Source: Chryseobacterium sp. LJ668 (GTDB lineage: Bacteria > Bacteroidota > Bacteroidia > Flavobacteriales > Weeksellaceae). From it: a stretch of DNA of 64,000 nt. Positions 16,356 to 24,417 of this stretch are shown in pieces. A program made the translations under genes and the position numbers. Every line of letters starts with the position of its first letter. The stretch's first letter is position 1. Below the pieces are notes generated by a model that saw only the letters and a list, made by a program, of their open reading frames with translations, was not told where the DNA came from and did no database searches. Location of the stretch: NCBI RefSeq assembly GCF_019613955.1, contig NZ_CP080443.1:1-64000 (forward strand). Direction: 5' to 3'.

Positions 16356-16384
16356 CAAATTTAAACATTATTACGATATCACAA
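16356..16384 (-). promoter_or_regulatory. Promoter of the GG-peptide operon
   Basis: On the minus strand TTG (16384-16382) and TAAATTTG (16363-16356) are separated by 18 bases, close to the Bacteroidota consensus. It precedes the first peptide gene by 25 bases. Confidence 0.6.
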
Positions 16385-16471
16385 TAAAAAATTTACATTA
16401 TTACAAAATAACGTTTTATTTAAGCGAATCGTATTTTAATAATGAAGGAAGATGAATTATTTAATAAACTA

Positions 16472-16505
16472 AAAATCCCTCCAAATTTCTTTGAAGGGAT
16501 TTTAT
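16472..16505 (-). terminator. Terminator downstream of rny
   Basis: AAAATCCCT and AGGGATTTT (16472-16480 and 16495-16503) form a stem extended by CAAA/TTTG, with a T-run on the minus strand. Confidence 0.75.
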
Positions 16506-16527
16506 TTTATAAATTTTTAAACTGAAA

Positions 16528-18099
16528 TTATCTCGCAATATTTACAGCTCTTGTTTCTCTGATTACGGTTACTCTTACTTGCCCAGGATAAGTCAGTTCA
16601 TTCTGAATTTTCTCTGAAATGTCGTAAGAGAGCTGAGATGCGATTTCGTCGTTCACTTTTCCGCTTTCTACCATTACCCTCAATTCTCTGCCCGCCTGAA
16701 TTGCATAAGCACTAGAAACTCCTTCAAAGCTTAAAGCCGCAGCTTCAAGATCCTTCAATCTTTGAATATAAGATTCTAAAACCTGACGTCTTGCTCCCGG
16801 TCTTGCTCCTGAAATTGCATCGGCAACCTGAATGATTGGAGATAATAATGAAGTCATTTCAACCTCGTCGTGGTGAGCTCCAATAGCATTGATTACTTCA
16901 GGATTTTCCCCGTATTTCTCTGCCCATTGCATTCCTAACAAAGCGTGAGGAAGTTCAGATTCCTGTTCAGGAACTTTACCGATATCGTGTAAAAGACCTG
17001 CTCTTTTGGCCATTTTCACATTTAGTCCTAATTCTGCAGCCATCGTTGCAGCAATATTTGCTACTTCTCTTGAGTGCTGTAATAGGTTTTGCCCATAAGA
17101 TGAACGGTATTTCATTCTACCAACAATTTTCACCAACTCTGGGTGTAATCCATGGATTCCCAGGTCGATAATGGTTCTTTTACCTACTTCTATGATTTCG
17201 TCTTCAATCATTTTTTTGGTTTTTTCTACTACCTCTTCAATTCTCGCCGGGTGAATTCTACCGTCTGTAACCAATCTGTGAAGTGATAATCTTGCAATCT
17301 CTCTTCTTACAGGATCAAAACATGAAAGAAGAATAGCTTCCGGAGTATCATCGACGATAATTTCTACACCTGTCATTGCTTCCAGTGCCCTGATGTTTCT
17401 ACCCTCTCTACCGATAATTCTACCTTTTACTTCATCAGATTCTATATTAAAAACAGACACCGAATTTTCAATTGCCTGCTCAGTACCGATTCTCTGAATA
17501 GTCTGAATAACTATTTTTCTTGCTTCGCTTTTAGCATTCAGCTGGGCTTCTTCCATAATGCTCTGAACATGTGCTTGAGCTCTGGTCTTAGCTTCAGCCT
17601 TCATTGTTTCTACTAATTCAGCTTTGGCTTCTTCACCGGTATAGTTTGAGATTCTTTCAAGCATTTCTACTTTCTTCGCGGTTGCCGAATCTAGCTCTTG
17701 CTGTTTTTTCTCTAAAATTTCTGTTTTCTTAGCATAATCAGCAATCTGTCTGTCGAGATCTTTCTCTAATTTCCCTGCTTTACTAAGCTCATCATTCAGC
17801 TTATTTTCTTTGTCTTTGATCCTTTTTTCGCCCTCCTGCATTTTTCTTTCGCGAGATTGAATGTCTGCATCATGCTGAGATTTTAGCTCAAGAAATTTTT
17901 CTTTCGCCTGAAGATTTTTTTCTTTCTTTATTGATTCGGCTTGTACAGTAGCTTTTTCTATAAGATTTTCGGCATTTTTTGTTGCATCGTCTATAATAAA
18001 TTTGCCTTTAGCATTAAGGGAGCTTTTAGAAAATACCATTCCTAAAACAGCGCCTACTATCAAACAAATAACGCCTATAATAATAGCGGTTGTTGTCAT
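16528..18099 (-). CDS. rny: Ribonuclease Y
   Basis: RNase Y is a membrane-anchored endoribonuclease that initiates mRNA decay. The start is placed at ATG 18099 (523 residues, [20 protein letters not shown]), which restores the canonical N-terminal membrane anchor; a longer frame up to 18234 would run through the 6S RNA candidate. After the anchor (about 1-25) come a long charged coiled coil (about 35-200), a KH domain ([19 protein letters not shown]), the HD domain with LLHDIGK, and the C-terminal RNY domain ending in [15 protein letters not shown]. Length is normal (about 515-525). Confidence 0.97.
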   Translation of the reverse strand: MTTTAIIIGVICLIVGAVLGMVFSKSSLNAKGKFIIDDATKNAENLIEKATVQAESIKKEKNLQAKEKFLELKSQHDADIQSRERKMQEGEKRIKDKENKLNDELSKAGKLEKDLDRQIADYAKKTEILEKKQQELDSATAKKVEMLERISNYTGEEAKAELVETMKAEAKTRAQAHVQSIMEEAQLNAKSEARKIVIQTIQRIGTEQAIENSVSVFNIESDEVKGRIIGREGRNIRALEAMTGVEIIVDDTPEAILLSCFDPVRREIARLSLHRLVTDGRIHPARIEEVVEKTKKMIEDEIIEVGKRTIIDLGIHGLHPELVKIVGRMKYRSSYGQNLLQHSREVANIAATMAAELGLNVKMAKRAGLLHDIGKVPEQESELPHALLGMQWAEKYGENPEVINAIGAHHDEVEMTSLLSPIIQVADAISGARPGARRQVLESYIQRLKDLEAAALSFEGVSSAYAIQAGRELRVMVESGKVNDEIASQLSYDISEKIQNELTYPGQVRVTVIRETRAVNIAR

Positions 18100-18130
18100 A
18101 TATATATTGAGTTTTAATTGTCTAAATTTA

Positions 18131-18302
18131 AAAATAAAAAACCTACAATAATTCAGTGATTTAGAGTAAACTCCCGATCTCCACGATTTGATCTGATTTC
18201 TTCTCTCTGTAATCTGCGTAAAGCAGCACGCCATTGAAAAGACTTTCGAACATTAATTGTTTAGTGTTGAGTTTACCTTAATGTGTTAGAATTACTGTAG
18301 GC
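18131..18302 (-). ncRNA. ssrS: 6S RNA candidate (6S-Flavo type) between zapA and rny
   Basis: The 200-base gap folds on the minus strand into a rod. A 12-bp closing stem joins CTACAGTAATTC (18300-18289) and GAATTATTGTAG (18154-18143) with one G-U. An asymmetric internal loop follows, then an 8-bp stem GTAAACTC/GAGTTTAC (18276-18269 with 18173-18166), then an apical region with a CTGC/GCAG hairpin near 18211-18223. A T-rich stretch (TTTTTTATTTTT) follows the closing stem as a terminator. Size (about 170 nt), rod shape and position next to zapA match 6S RNA, which binds the RNA polymerase housekeeping holoenzyme. I could not run a covariance model, so the assignment is structural and syntenic. 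Confidence 0.72.
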
Positions 18303-18316
18303 AGCTTTTCGGAAAA

Positions 18317-18604
18317 TTATTTTCCCGCTTCATTCAACGTCTGATTAATTTTGGTTAATCGTTCGTTGGCCGAATGTATATTTTTTTCGTAGTTGAGAGA
18401 TACAACTTCTGCATTGGTTCCCAATTTGAGGGCACACATTGCTAAAGCATCCTGTTTATCTCTTACATCGAAATTCTGTTCAAAATCTTTAATCATATTT
18501 TCAATTTGCTTCCCCACTTTACGGAGTGTCTCTTCCTCTGCTGCCGGAACATTCAGTGGATATACCCTTCCTGCGATGTTGATGGTTATTCTCCTTACAT
18601 CCAT
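18317..18604 (-). CDS. zapA: Cell division protein ZapA
   Basis: ZapA bundles FtsZ protofilaments at the septum. The 95-residue protein (start ATG 18604) opens with the family strand RRITINIAGRVYPL and contains the hydrophobic/charged pattern RKVGKQIENMIKDFE and the coiled-coil dimerisation helix. A longer frame to 18637 lacks an ATG and is not used. The start overlaps the stop of the upstream coiled-coil gene by one base (TAATG), indicating translational coupling. The stop codon is the loop of a small GGAAAA/TTTTCC hairpin just before the 6S RNA candidate. Confidence 0.92.
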   Translation of the reverse strand: MDVRRITINIAGRVYPLNVPAAEEETLRKVGKQIENMIKDFEQNFDVRDKQDALAMCALKLGTNAEVVSLNYEKNIHSANERLTKINQTLNEAGK

Positions 18605-18906
18605 TATAATCCGCTGTTTTGAAGCTGTGCAATACAAAAGTCTACTTCTTTTACCAATCTGTTGATATGGTTTTTCATGAGTCTGTTGTGTTCAGGATTT
18701 CCTGATATTGCCGAATACAATTTTATATTTTTCTGTTCTTCTGCTAATACCTGATTTTTCTTCCGCTCTTCATCATATTTCTTCTTCAAGTCTTCATGCT
18801 CTTTATTCAATTCTGATAACCTTTCAGAAAGATTTTGATGACTTTTATGAAGATTCAAAATCTTTTTTTCCAGTTCTGAAAAATTGTTTTCTAATTCTTG
18901 AAGCAT
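18604..18906 (-). CDS. Small coiled-coil protein co-operonic with zapA
   Basis: The 100-residue protein is almost entirely a charged coiled coil (heptads of Leu with Glu/Lys through about residue 65), followed by a short conserved-looking tail (EHNRLMKNHINRLVKEVDFCIAQL). Coiled-coil partners encoded directly before zapA occur widely in Bacteroidota. A ZapB-like role in Z-ring organisation is plausible from the context but is not shown by the sequence. It overlaps zapA by one base and has a -7 box 30 bases upstream. Confidence 0.8.
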   Translation of the reverse strand: MLQELENNFSELEKKILNLHKSHQNLSERLSELNKEHEDLKKKYDEERKKNQVLAEEQKNIKLYSAISGNPEHNRLMKNHINRLVKEVDFCIAQLQNSGL

Positions 18907-18935
18907 TTCAGGTTTCTAAATATTCTAACTAATAG

Positions 18936-18943
18936 CAAAAATA
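18936..18943 (-). promoter_or_regulatory. -7 box (TATTTTTG) of the coiled-coil/zapA operon
   Basis: Exact TAnnTTTG match on the minus strand, 29 bases upstream of the start codon at 18906. Confidence 0.5.
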
Positions 18944-18995
18944 TGAAAATAAAAAGACTAACAAAAATAAATATCTCTATATTTTGGCTAAAAAC

Positions 18996-19023
18996 AAAAA
19001 GGAGATGCCAAAGCACCTCCTTT
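18996..19023 (-). terminator. Terminator of the porT operon
   Basis: GGAGATGC (19001-19008) and GCACCTCC (19013-19020) pair with one mismatch and are flanked by AAAAA/TTT. On the minus strand the hairpin is followed by TTTTTG, 22 bases after the porT stop. Confidence 0.75.
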
Positions 19024-19044
19024 ATATATTAAGTTTTTGTTATA

Positions 19045-19827
19045 TTATTCAAATTTCAATACAAACATAATAGCTCTTGTTTGTAAAGTAGAAACTGCTG
19101 CAGACCAATAAGGTGGCGTAGTAGCATTATCAGCAACCATTTCGTTGTTCATAAAGAATGTTCCTCTTACAGCCGGAGTCAGTTTAAATTTATTAAAATA
19201 AAACTGAATTCCCATCTCTGCAGACCATGCAAAGTTGTGTGTTGTAGATCTGAAAACCTGCTGTTGGTTATCGTCTTCTGAGTCTGAATTTGACTGTAAA
19301 TTAACAATATAATTCACACCCGCAGCAAAATAAGGTCTTGAGTTATACCATCTTTCTCCATGAAATTCAAGCAATACAGGAACATCCACCAAAGTTGATT
19401 TAATTTCTCTTACCTTGTCTTTTTCAGTTAAAAAAATAGGTGTAAATGGAGCATTTGTTAAGCTTCCATTTTGATAAATATCGTTAGATTGTGTGTTGAA
19501 GATCAACTGTCTTTGAGCAAACTGCAAACCTGGTTCTAATCTTACGTCTAGGTAATCATTTAATCTGAATTTTGCGATCAGACCTGCCCCAAAGCTGGTA
19601 CTTGCTTTAGACGTTACAAGATTCTGATTCTCACTCATACCATATCTTGGATTAAGCACGATACGGTAATCCAGTATGTTGCCATTCAGATAAAACCCCC
19701 AGCTGAATTTTTGCTGGTCAAAATCTTCCAGCTTATCCATCCTGTTACGAGTTCTAAATTGAGCATCTGCAAAAGTTGCTATACTAACTGAGGCTAAAAC
19801 CAGAGCTTTTAATAGAAATTTATTCAT
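19045..19827 (-). CDS. porT: T9SS outer-membrane protein PorT (SprT)
   Basis: PorT is an outer-membrane beta-barrel needed for type IX secretion. The 260-residue protein has a signal peptide (about 1-22, ending ADAQ) followed by a KFSWGFYLNGNILDYRI strand and alternating amphipathic strands ending in an aromatic C-terminus (LKFE), as in an eight-stranded barrel. The assignment rests on this pattern and on the position 3 bases downstream of ubiE, an arrangement I recall from other Flavobacteriia. A generic outer-membrane beta-barrel (PorT family) is the cautious alternative. Confidence 0.78.
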   Translation of the reverse strand: MNKFLLKALVLASVSIATFADAQFRTRNRMDKLEDFDQQKFSWGFYLNGNILDYRIVLNPRYGMSENQNLVTSKASTSFGAGLIAKFRLNDYLDVRLEPGLQFAQRQLIFNTQSNDIYQNGSLTNAPFTPIFLTEKDKVREIKSTLVDVPVLLEFHGERWYNSRPYFAAGVNYIVNLQSNSDSEDDNQQQVFRSTTHNFAWSAEMGIQFYFNKFKLTPAVRGTFFMNNEMVADNATTPPYWSAAVSTLQTRAIMFVLKFE

Positions 19828-19830
19828 AGG

Positions 19831-20562
19831 TTATTTTGTTGCTTTATAAATTGTGGCTATACCTAAACTTAATTTTTTATATTCTACTTTTTTAAATCCT
19901 GTGTCTAACAGTATTTGTCTCATTTTCTCTCCAAACGGGAAAGCATTCACAGAATCCGGCAGATAAGTATACGCCCTGTCGTCTTTAGAAATCAATCTTC
20001 CGATTGCCGGCAATATATTTTTAAAATAAAACATATAAAACGGTCCTAAAAAACCCTCTACTTTTGAAAACTCAAGAATGTACACACTTTTGTTTTCCTT
20101 CACTACTCTTTTCAGCTCTGCCAAACCTTTTGTAAGGTTTTCAAAGTTCCTTACTCCAAATGCAACGGAAACAGCATCAAATCTATTGTCCTCGAAAGGT
20201 AAATTTTCTGCATCACCTTTCTGCATAGAAATTTTGCCGTCTAATTTAAGTTTTTTTATTTTAATAACGCCAACATTTAACATTTGTTGCGATAAATCTA
20301 AACCAACGACTTTCGCACCCGTTCCTTTTTCTACAGCAATTGCCAGATCCCCTGTTCCGGTAGCCACGTCAAGAACTTCCTTAGGCGTGTCTTCCTTCAT
20401 CATGCGAACGAGCTTATTCCTCCATAGAACATCTATTTTCATAGACAACGCATGGTTCAGCAAATCATACTTCGGCGCAATATTGTCGAACATATCCTCT
20501 ACCTGGCTTTTTTTCGTAGCCTCAGAATTGTAAGGAGTAACTTTGTTGATATCGTTTGTCAA
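19831..20562 (-). CDS. ubiE: Demethylmenaquinone methyltransferase
   Basis: The last step of menaquinone synthesis: SAM-dependent C-methylation of demethylmenaquinone. In 243 residues it has the class I SAM motif VLDVATGTGDLA (about 62-73) and the UbiE/COQ5 signatures YDLLNHALSMKIDVLWRNK near the N-terminus and GVRNFENLTKGL. Bacteroidota use menaquinone, so MenG/UbiE activity toward demethylmenaquinone is expected. Its start overlaps the stop of the upstream membrane-anchored gene by 4 bases (ATGA). Confidence 0.95.
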   Translation of the reverse strand: MTNDINKVTPYNSEATKKSQVEDMFDNIAPKYDLLNHALSMKIDVLWRNKLVRMMKEDTPKEVLDVATGTGDLAIAVEKGTGAKVVGLDLSQQMLNVGVIKIKKLKLDGKISMQKGDAENLPFEDNRFDAVSVAFGVRNFENLTKGLAELKRVVKENKSVYILEFSKVEGFLGPFYMFYFKNILPAIGRLISKDDRAYTYLPDSVNAFPFGEKMRQILLDTGFKKVEYKKLSLGIATIYKATK

Positions 20563-21128
20563 AACTTGTAATATTCTTTATAATAATTAAGGTAATCTTG
20601 TTTTCTGAAGATCTTTGAGCGGGATTCTACTTTATCAATATTCTTTATCAGCTTATCATAATCTTCATCTACATTGTAATAAAAGTCTTCTGTATAAAGC
20701 TTATTGAAGCGTTTTGCGCCTCCAAAATATGCCTTACCGTCTATAATCGTTTTATCCAACGCCAAAAGTAATGAATCTTTTTTAAGATTGTACCCATAAA
20801 ATTGACGATTAACATAATAATCCTGATGAGCAATGTTTATAAGCCCTCTGATTTTATTTACCTCAAATGCAGAATCGTACAACAATTTCTTATTCTGATC
20901 AAAAACTTTTATTGAATTTTTGCCCTGTTTAAGGTTTACATTCACGTATTGCCCTGCCGAAATGATTCCTTCAGAACCGTTATTAATTTTGTAGTAGTAA
21001 GTATAAGGAGTAGGATTATCTACCAGGTAATAATTTTTTTTGGCTAAAAAAAAGAAATATACCCCAAAGGCAAATACAAAAACTGCAATTGCAATAAGTA
21101 ACCCCTTCATTGACGGATTGTTTTTCAT
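20559..21128 (-). CDS. Membrane-anchored protein of unknown function upstream of ubiE
   Basis: The 189-residue protein has one N-terminal transmembrane segment (about 8-27, LLIAIAVFVFAFGVYFFFLA) and a soluble C-terminal part rich in Tyr and Lys (YYYKINNG, YNVDEDYDKL, YLNYYKEYYKF). I do not recognise the family. It leads the operon with ubiE and porT, overlapping ubiE by 4 bases. A role in envelope or T9SS function is possible from context only. A -7 box is 23 bases upstream. Confidence 0.78.
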   Translation of the reverse strand: MKNNPSMKGLLIAIAVFVFAFGVYFFFLAKKNYYLVDNPTPYTYYYKINNGSEGIISAGQYVNVNLKQGKNSIKVFDQNKKLLYDSAFEVNKIRGLINIAHQDYYVNRQFYGYNLKKDSLLLALDKTIIDGKAYFGGAKRFNKLYTEDFYYNVDEDYDKLIKNIDKVESRSKIFRKQDYLNYYKEYYKF

Positions 21129-21150
21129 AGATTGTTGTGAACAATTTTTG

Positions 21151-21158
21151 CAAATTTA
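21151..21158 (-). promoter_or_regulatory. -7 box (TAAATTTG) of the ubiE-porT operon
   Basis: Exact TAnnTTTG match on the minus strand 22 bases upstream of the start at 21128. It is divergent from the promoter at 21196. Confidence 0.5.
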
Positions 21159-21195
21159 ATAATATTTTTAATTCTTTCTTATTAATATTAATTAT

Positions 21196-21203
21196 TAACT
21201 TTG
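21196..21203 (+). promoter_or_regulatory. -7 box (TAACTTTG) of the KAS III-like gene
   Basis: Exact TAnnTTTG match 24 bases upstream of ATG 21228. It overlaps the alternative TTG start at 21201, arguing for the ATG. Confidence 0.55.
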
Positions 21204-21227
21204 CATCTTTATAAATCATTTAAACGA

Positions 21228-22295
21228 ATGCCGAATACGATCATTATTGGTTCTGGATCTTACATTCCTAGCAGAGTTATTGGTAGAGATTTTTTTCTAA
21301 ATTCTGAATTCTATACCGATGAAGGCGAAAAAATAGACAAGCCAAACGAAGAAATCATCTCAAAATTTGTAGAAATTACAGAAATTGAAAACAGAAGATA
21401 TATTGGGGACGACACTTCAAACTCAAAAATAGGTTACGAAGCTGCGAAAGTAGCTCTTGAAGACGCAAAAGTAGACGGCGAAGATTTAGATTATATAATT
21501 TACGCCAGTAATTTTGGCGAAGTAGGCACTGACGGTGTTGCGAACTTTATGCCGAATATGGCAGCAAGAGTAAAGAATCATTTAGGAATTAAAAACAGAA
21601 AATGTATCACCTATGATATGATTTTTGGTTGTCCGGGCTGGGTTGAAGCAATGATTCTGGCAGATACCTTTATCAAAGCCGGTGTTGCTAAAACGATTCT
21701 TGTAGTGGGTGCAGAAACTTTAAGCCGCGTTACCGATCCTTACGACAGAAATAAAATGATTTTTGCTGACGGAGCCGGTGCAGTCGTCGTAAAAGCAACC
21801 GATGAAGAAAATGTGGGCATTATTTCTCATAATACCATCTGCGATAATGGCCCCGAACTGGAGTATTTAAGAAACGGAGGTTCTATCAACAAGGAATTCA
21901 ACGATAAAAAGCTTTACATCAGAATGATGGGGAGAAAAATCTATGAGTACGCTCTTAAAAACGTTCCCACAGCCATTAAGGAAACTATAGACAGTGCCGG
22001 GCTTTCTATAAAAGATATTGATAAAATTCTGATTCATCAGGCTAATGCCAAAATGGATTATGCGATGATCGAAAGACTTCACAAGCTTTATGATGTCAAA
22101 GATTACGACCACGCCGTTTCCCCGATGACAATTCAGGATTTTGGAAATTCTTCTGTGGCAACCATTCCTACGATGTTTGATTTAATCATTAAAGGTAAAA
22201 TGGAGGGTCATACGTTTAAAGATAAAGGGAACATTGTGATGACTTCGGTAGGTGCCGGAATGAACATTAATGCGATCGTTTATAAATTTCCTTAA
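21228..22295 (+). CDS. 3-oxoacyl-ACP synthase III family protein (FabH-like ketosynthase)
   Basis: Thiolase-fold enzyme of 355 residues from ATG 21228. It has the complete KAS III triad: Cys in FGCPGW (C135), His in LIHQANAK (H270) and Asn in FGNSSVAT (N307). KAS III enzymes condense acyl-CoA with malonyl-ACP. The protein is longer and more divergent than housekeeping FabH (about 320-330), for example a long N-terminal insert around residues 25-45. It may be a specialised ketosynthase rather than the fatty-acid initiation enzyme. No acyl carrier protein or other fab gene is adjacent. Confidence 0.88.
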   Translation: MPNTIIIGSGSYIPSRVIGRDFFLNSEFYTDEGEKIDKPNEEIISKFVEITEIENRRYIGDDTSNSKIGYEAAKVALEDAKVDGEDLDYIIYASNFGEVGTDGVANFMPNMAARVKNHLGIKNRKCITYDMIFGCPGWVEAMILADTFIKAGVAKTILVVGAETLSRVTDPYDRNKMIFADGAGAVVVKATDEENVGIISHNTICDNGPELEYLRNGGSINKEFNDKKLYIRMMGRKIYEYALKNVPTAIKETIDSAGLSIKDIDKILIHQANAKMDYAMIERLHKLYDVKDYDHAVSPMTIQDFGNSSVATIPTMFDLIIKGKMEGHTFKDKGNIVMTSVGAGMNINAIVYKFP

Positions 22296-22319
22296 GATAT
22301 TTAAATAATTTAAAATATT

Positions 22320-22352
22320 AAAAGCACAGAGGAATTTCTTTTGTGCTTTTTT
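22320..22352 (+). terminator. Terminator after the KAS III-like gene
   Basis: AAAAGCACA (22320-22328) pairs with TGTGCTTTT (22342-22350), with an additional GAA/TTC inner pairing, then T's. The next gene starts 12 bases further on. Confidence 0.75.
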
Positions 22353-22363
22353 AAAACTCGTTT

Positions 22364-23569
22364 ATGCAAAGAAACTTTTTATTTATAGCTGCTATCTTCT
22401 TATTTCTGGAAGTTTATATCTATCAGGCAATTAAAACTTTAACAGATAACTTATGGATTAAGGCAGGATATTGCATTTTGTCTTTAGCTGTTTACGGATT
22501 CTTTGCTTATGAAGTTTCTCATTTCCAAAGATCAGACAGAAGCACAATGAGAGCACAGATCATGATCTCATTATTTTTAGTCTTTATTTTACCAAAAATT
22601 TTTATCGTCTTATTTTTATTAATTGACGATATTTTCAGAACAGGAGGTTACTTAATCGGCTTAACCAAATCTACAGAAAACTTTTTTCCGGAAAGGAGAA
22701 AGTTTCTTAGTATTATGGGTCTTGGTCTGGGCGGTGTGCTCTCCGCATTATTTATTGACGGAATTACCTTCGGAAAATATAGGCATACGGTAAGAAGAGT
22801 AAAAGTTAAGATTAAAAATCTTCCTCTAAGCTTTAAAGGATACAAAATCATTCAGATTTCAGATGTTCACAGCGGAAGTTTTTCTGACCCGAGCAAACTG
22901 GAACACGCCATCGAGTTGATCAACGAACAAAACGCAGATTTAGTTTTATTTACCGGAGACATGGTGAATAACGTTTCTGAAGAATTCAAACCTTTCATTC
23001 CTCTTTTTTCTAAAATTAAAGCGAAAGACGGCAAGTTTGCAGTGTTGGGAAATCACGATTATGGCGATTATGTGACCTGGGAATCTCCTAATGCAAAAAA
23101 AGTAAATCTCGATCAATTAATCGAATACGAAAGACAGGCAGGTTTTGAAATGTTGATGAATGAAAACCGTGCCATCGACAGAAACGGAGAAAAATTATAC
23201 ATTTTAGGAGTAGAAAACTGGGGATTAAAGCCTTTTCCACAATTTGGAAAAATAGACAAAGCTTTAGAAAACGTCCCACAAAACGCTGCGAAAATATTAA
23301 TGAGTCATGACCCTACTCATTTCGATTACGTGGTTAAAAAACACCCTGCAGATATTAGTTTAACACTTTCAGGTCACACCCACGGAATGCAGTTTGGTTT
23401 AGATTTAAAAAATATCAAATGGTCGCCTGTACAATACCGTTATCCAAAATGGGCAGACTTATACGAAAGTGAAGGAAAACTGTTGTATGTAAACCGTGGC
23501 TTTGGCGTTTTAGGATATCCCGGAAGAGTTGGGGTGTTGCCTGAGATTACCCTTTTGGAATTATCTTAA
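22364..23569 (+). CDS. Membrane-anchored metallophosphoesterase (YkuE/Icc-like)
   Basis: The 401-residue protein has three N-terminal membrane helices (about 1-95). A Tat-like segment follows (ERRKFLSIMGLGLGG, about 105-119), then a calcineurin-like phosphoesterase domain. All metal motifs are present: DVHSGSF, GDMVNN, GNHDYG, SHDPTHFD and GHTHGMQ, giving a di-metal active site facing the periplasm if the RR segment marks translocation. Hydrolysis of a phosphoester is predicted; the substrate (YkuE relatives have been linked to lipid or cell-wall phosphates) is unknown. Confidence 0.88.
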   Translation: MQRNFLFIAAIFLFLEVYIYQAIKTLTDNLWIKAGYCILSLAVYGFFAYEVSHFQRSDRSTMRAQIMISLFLVFILPKIFIVLFLLIDDIFRTGGYLIGLTKSTENFFPERRKFLSIMGLGLGGVLSALFIDGITFGKYRHTVRRVKVKIKNLPLSFKGYKIIQISDVHSGSFSDPSKLEHAIELINEQNADLVLFTGDMVNNVSEEFKPFIPLFSKIKAKDGKFAVLGNHDYGDYVTWESPNAKKVNLDQLIEYERQAGFEMLMNENRAIDRNGEKLYILGVENWGLKPFPQFGKIDKALENVPQNAAKILMSHDPTHFDYVVKKHPADISLTLSGHTHGMQFGLDLKNIKWSPVQYRYPKWADLYESEGKLLYVNRGFGVLGYPGRVGVLPEITLLELS

Positions 23570-23578
23570 TGATCTTTT

Positions 23579-24331
23579 TTAAAATATATAATCCTTCATC
23601 CTAGAAGTTGCCAATTCTTTTTCATTAATCCACGAGAGAAACGCTTCCAGTTTATCCTCCATCTTTTTACCGGAATTATATCTTCTGTAAAACGGAACTT
23701 TAAACTGATATTTTGCTACGTCTGTGAATTGCCATGAATCAAGATAGATTAACACAAAGTCGTCGTTTTTCAGAGTCTCAAAAACCATATTCTGATAATA
23801 TTTCATTGGTAAAGCCTGAAACACAAAATCATTGTATGGAAGCTGACTGTAAGGAGAAATGCTTTCCGGAATGATACTGATTCCATTCTCTTCAGTGATC
23901 TCAGAATCTCTTTTCAGACGCTTAAAAGGAAACAGAATATCGGCGTTATCAATATTTGAAATATAGCTAAATCCCATTAATTTTAAATCCGCGTCTGCAA
24001 TTTTAAATTCTTTTTGACGAATGCCTTTGATTTGTTTTTCTAAAAAATCTTCAGCAAACTTTTTGGCTTCTTCTATTTGTGAAGCAGAAGAGTTTTTATT
24101 GTAAAAAGCAATTTCATGCCCTTGAGCAGAAATTGCTTTTATTAAATTTTTAAGTTTTTCGATAAGAGAAATCTCGATAAAAAAGCTCGCTTTTATTTCA
24201 TGAATATCTAAAATTCTAAGAATCGATTTAGTATTCGCCTCTGTGATTGATAACCTTTCATCATCAAAAATCTGAACATCATTTTTAGTCTCAGATTCAA
24301 TATTCATCAAATTAAAGGTCAGTAAAATCAT
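23579..24331 (-). CDS. Polysaccharide deacetylase-like protein, probably degenerate
   Basis: A NodB-fold protein of 250 residues. The barrel outline is recognisable (LTFN at the start, HEIKASFFIEISL near 44-56, GHEIAFYNK near 91-99, KGIRQKEF near 120-127). The metal-binding residues of the family are missing: the TFDD catalytic Asp pair of strand 1 reads TFN, and the H...H site reads GHEIAFYNKN with only one His. A catalytic deacetylase is therefore doubtful; it may be a binding or scaffold protein. It converges on the metallophosphoesterase gene with only 9 bases between stops. Confidence 0.7.
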   Translation of the reverse strand: MILLTFNLMNIESETKNDVQIFDDERLSITEANTKSILRILDIHEIKASFFIEISLIEKLKNLIKAISAQGHEIAFYNKNSSASQIEEAKKFAEDFLEKQIKGIRQKEFKIADADLKLMGFSYISNIDNADILFPFKRLKRDSEITEENGISIIPESISPYSQLPYNDFVFQALPMKYYQNMVFETLKNDDFVLIYLDSWQFTDVAKYQFKVPFYRRYNSGKKMEDKLEAFLSWINEKELATSRMKDYIF

Positions 24332-24417
24332 TTAAACTTAAATTTATATAAAAATTATAAAATGCTATTAATCAATAGTTAAATAACATTTTAATTAAAG
24401 TAAAACTTATCTTAAAT

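Noticed and set aside
18100..18234. N-terminal extension of rny to 18234
   Set aside because: It adds 45 residues without homology, destroys the membrane-anchor start and overlaps the 6S RNA candidate.
18305..18325. Small GGAAAA/TTTTCC hairpin at the zapA stop as a terminator
   Set aside because: It is AT-rich and lacks a T-run, so it is more likely a chance structure than a terminator before the 6S RNA candidate.
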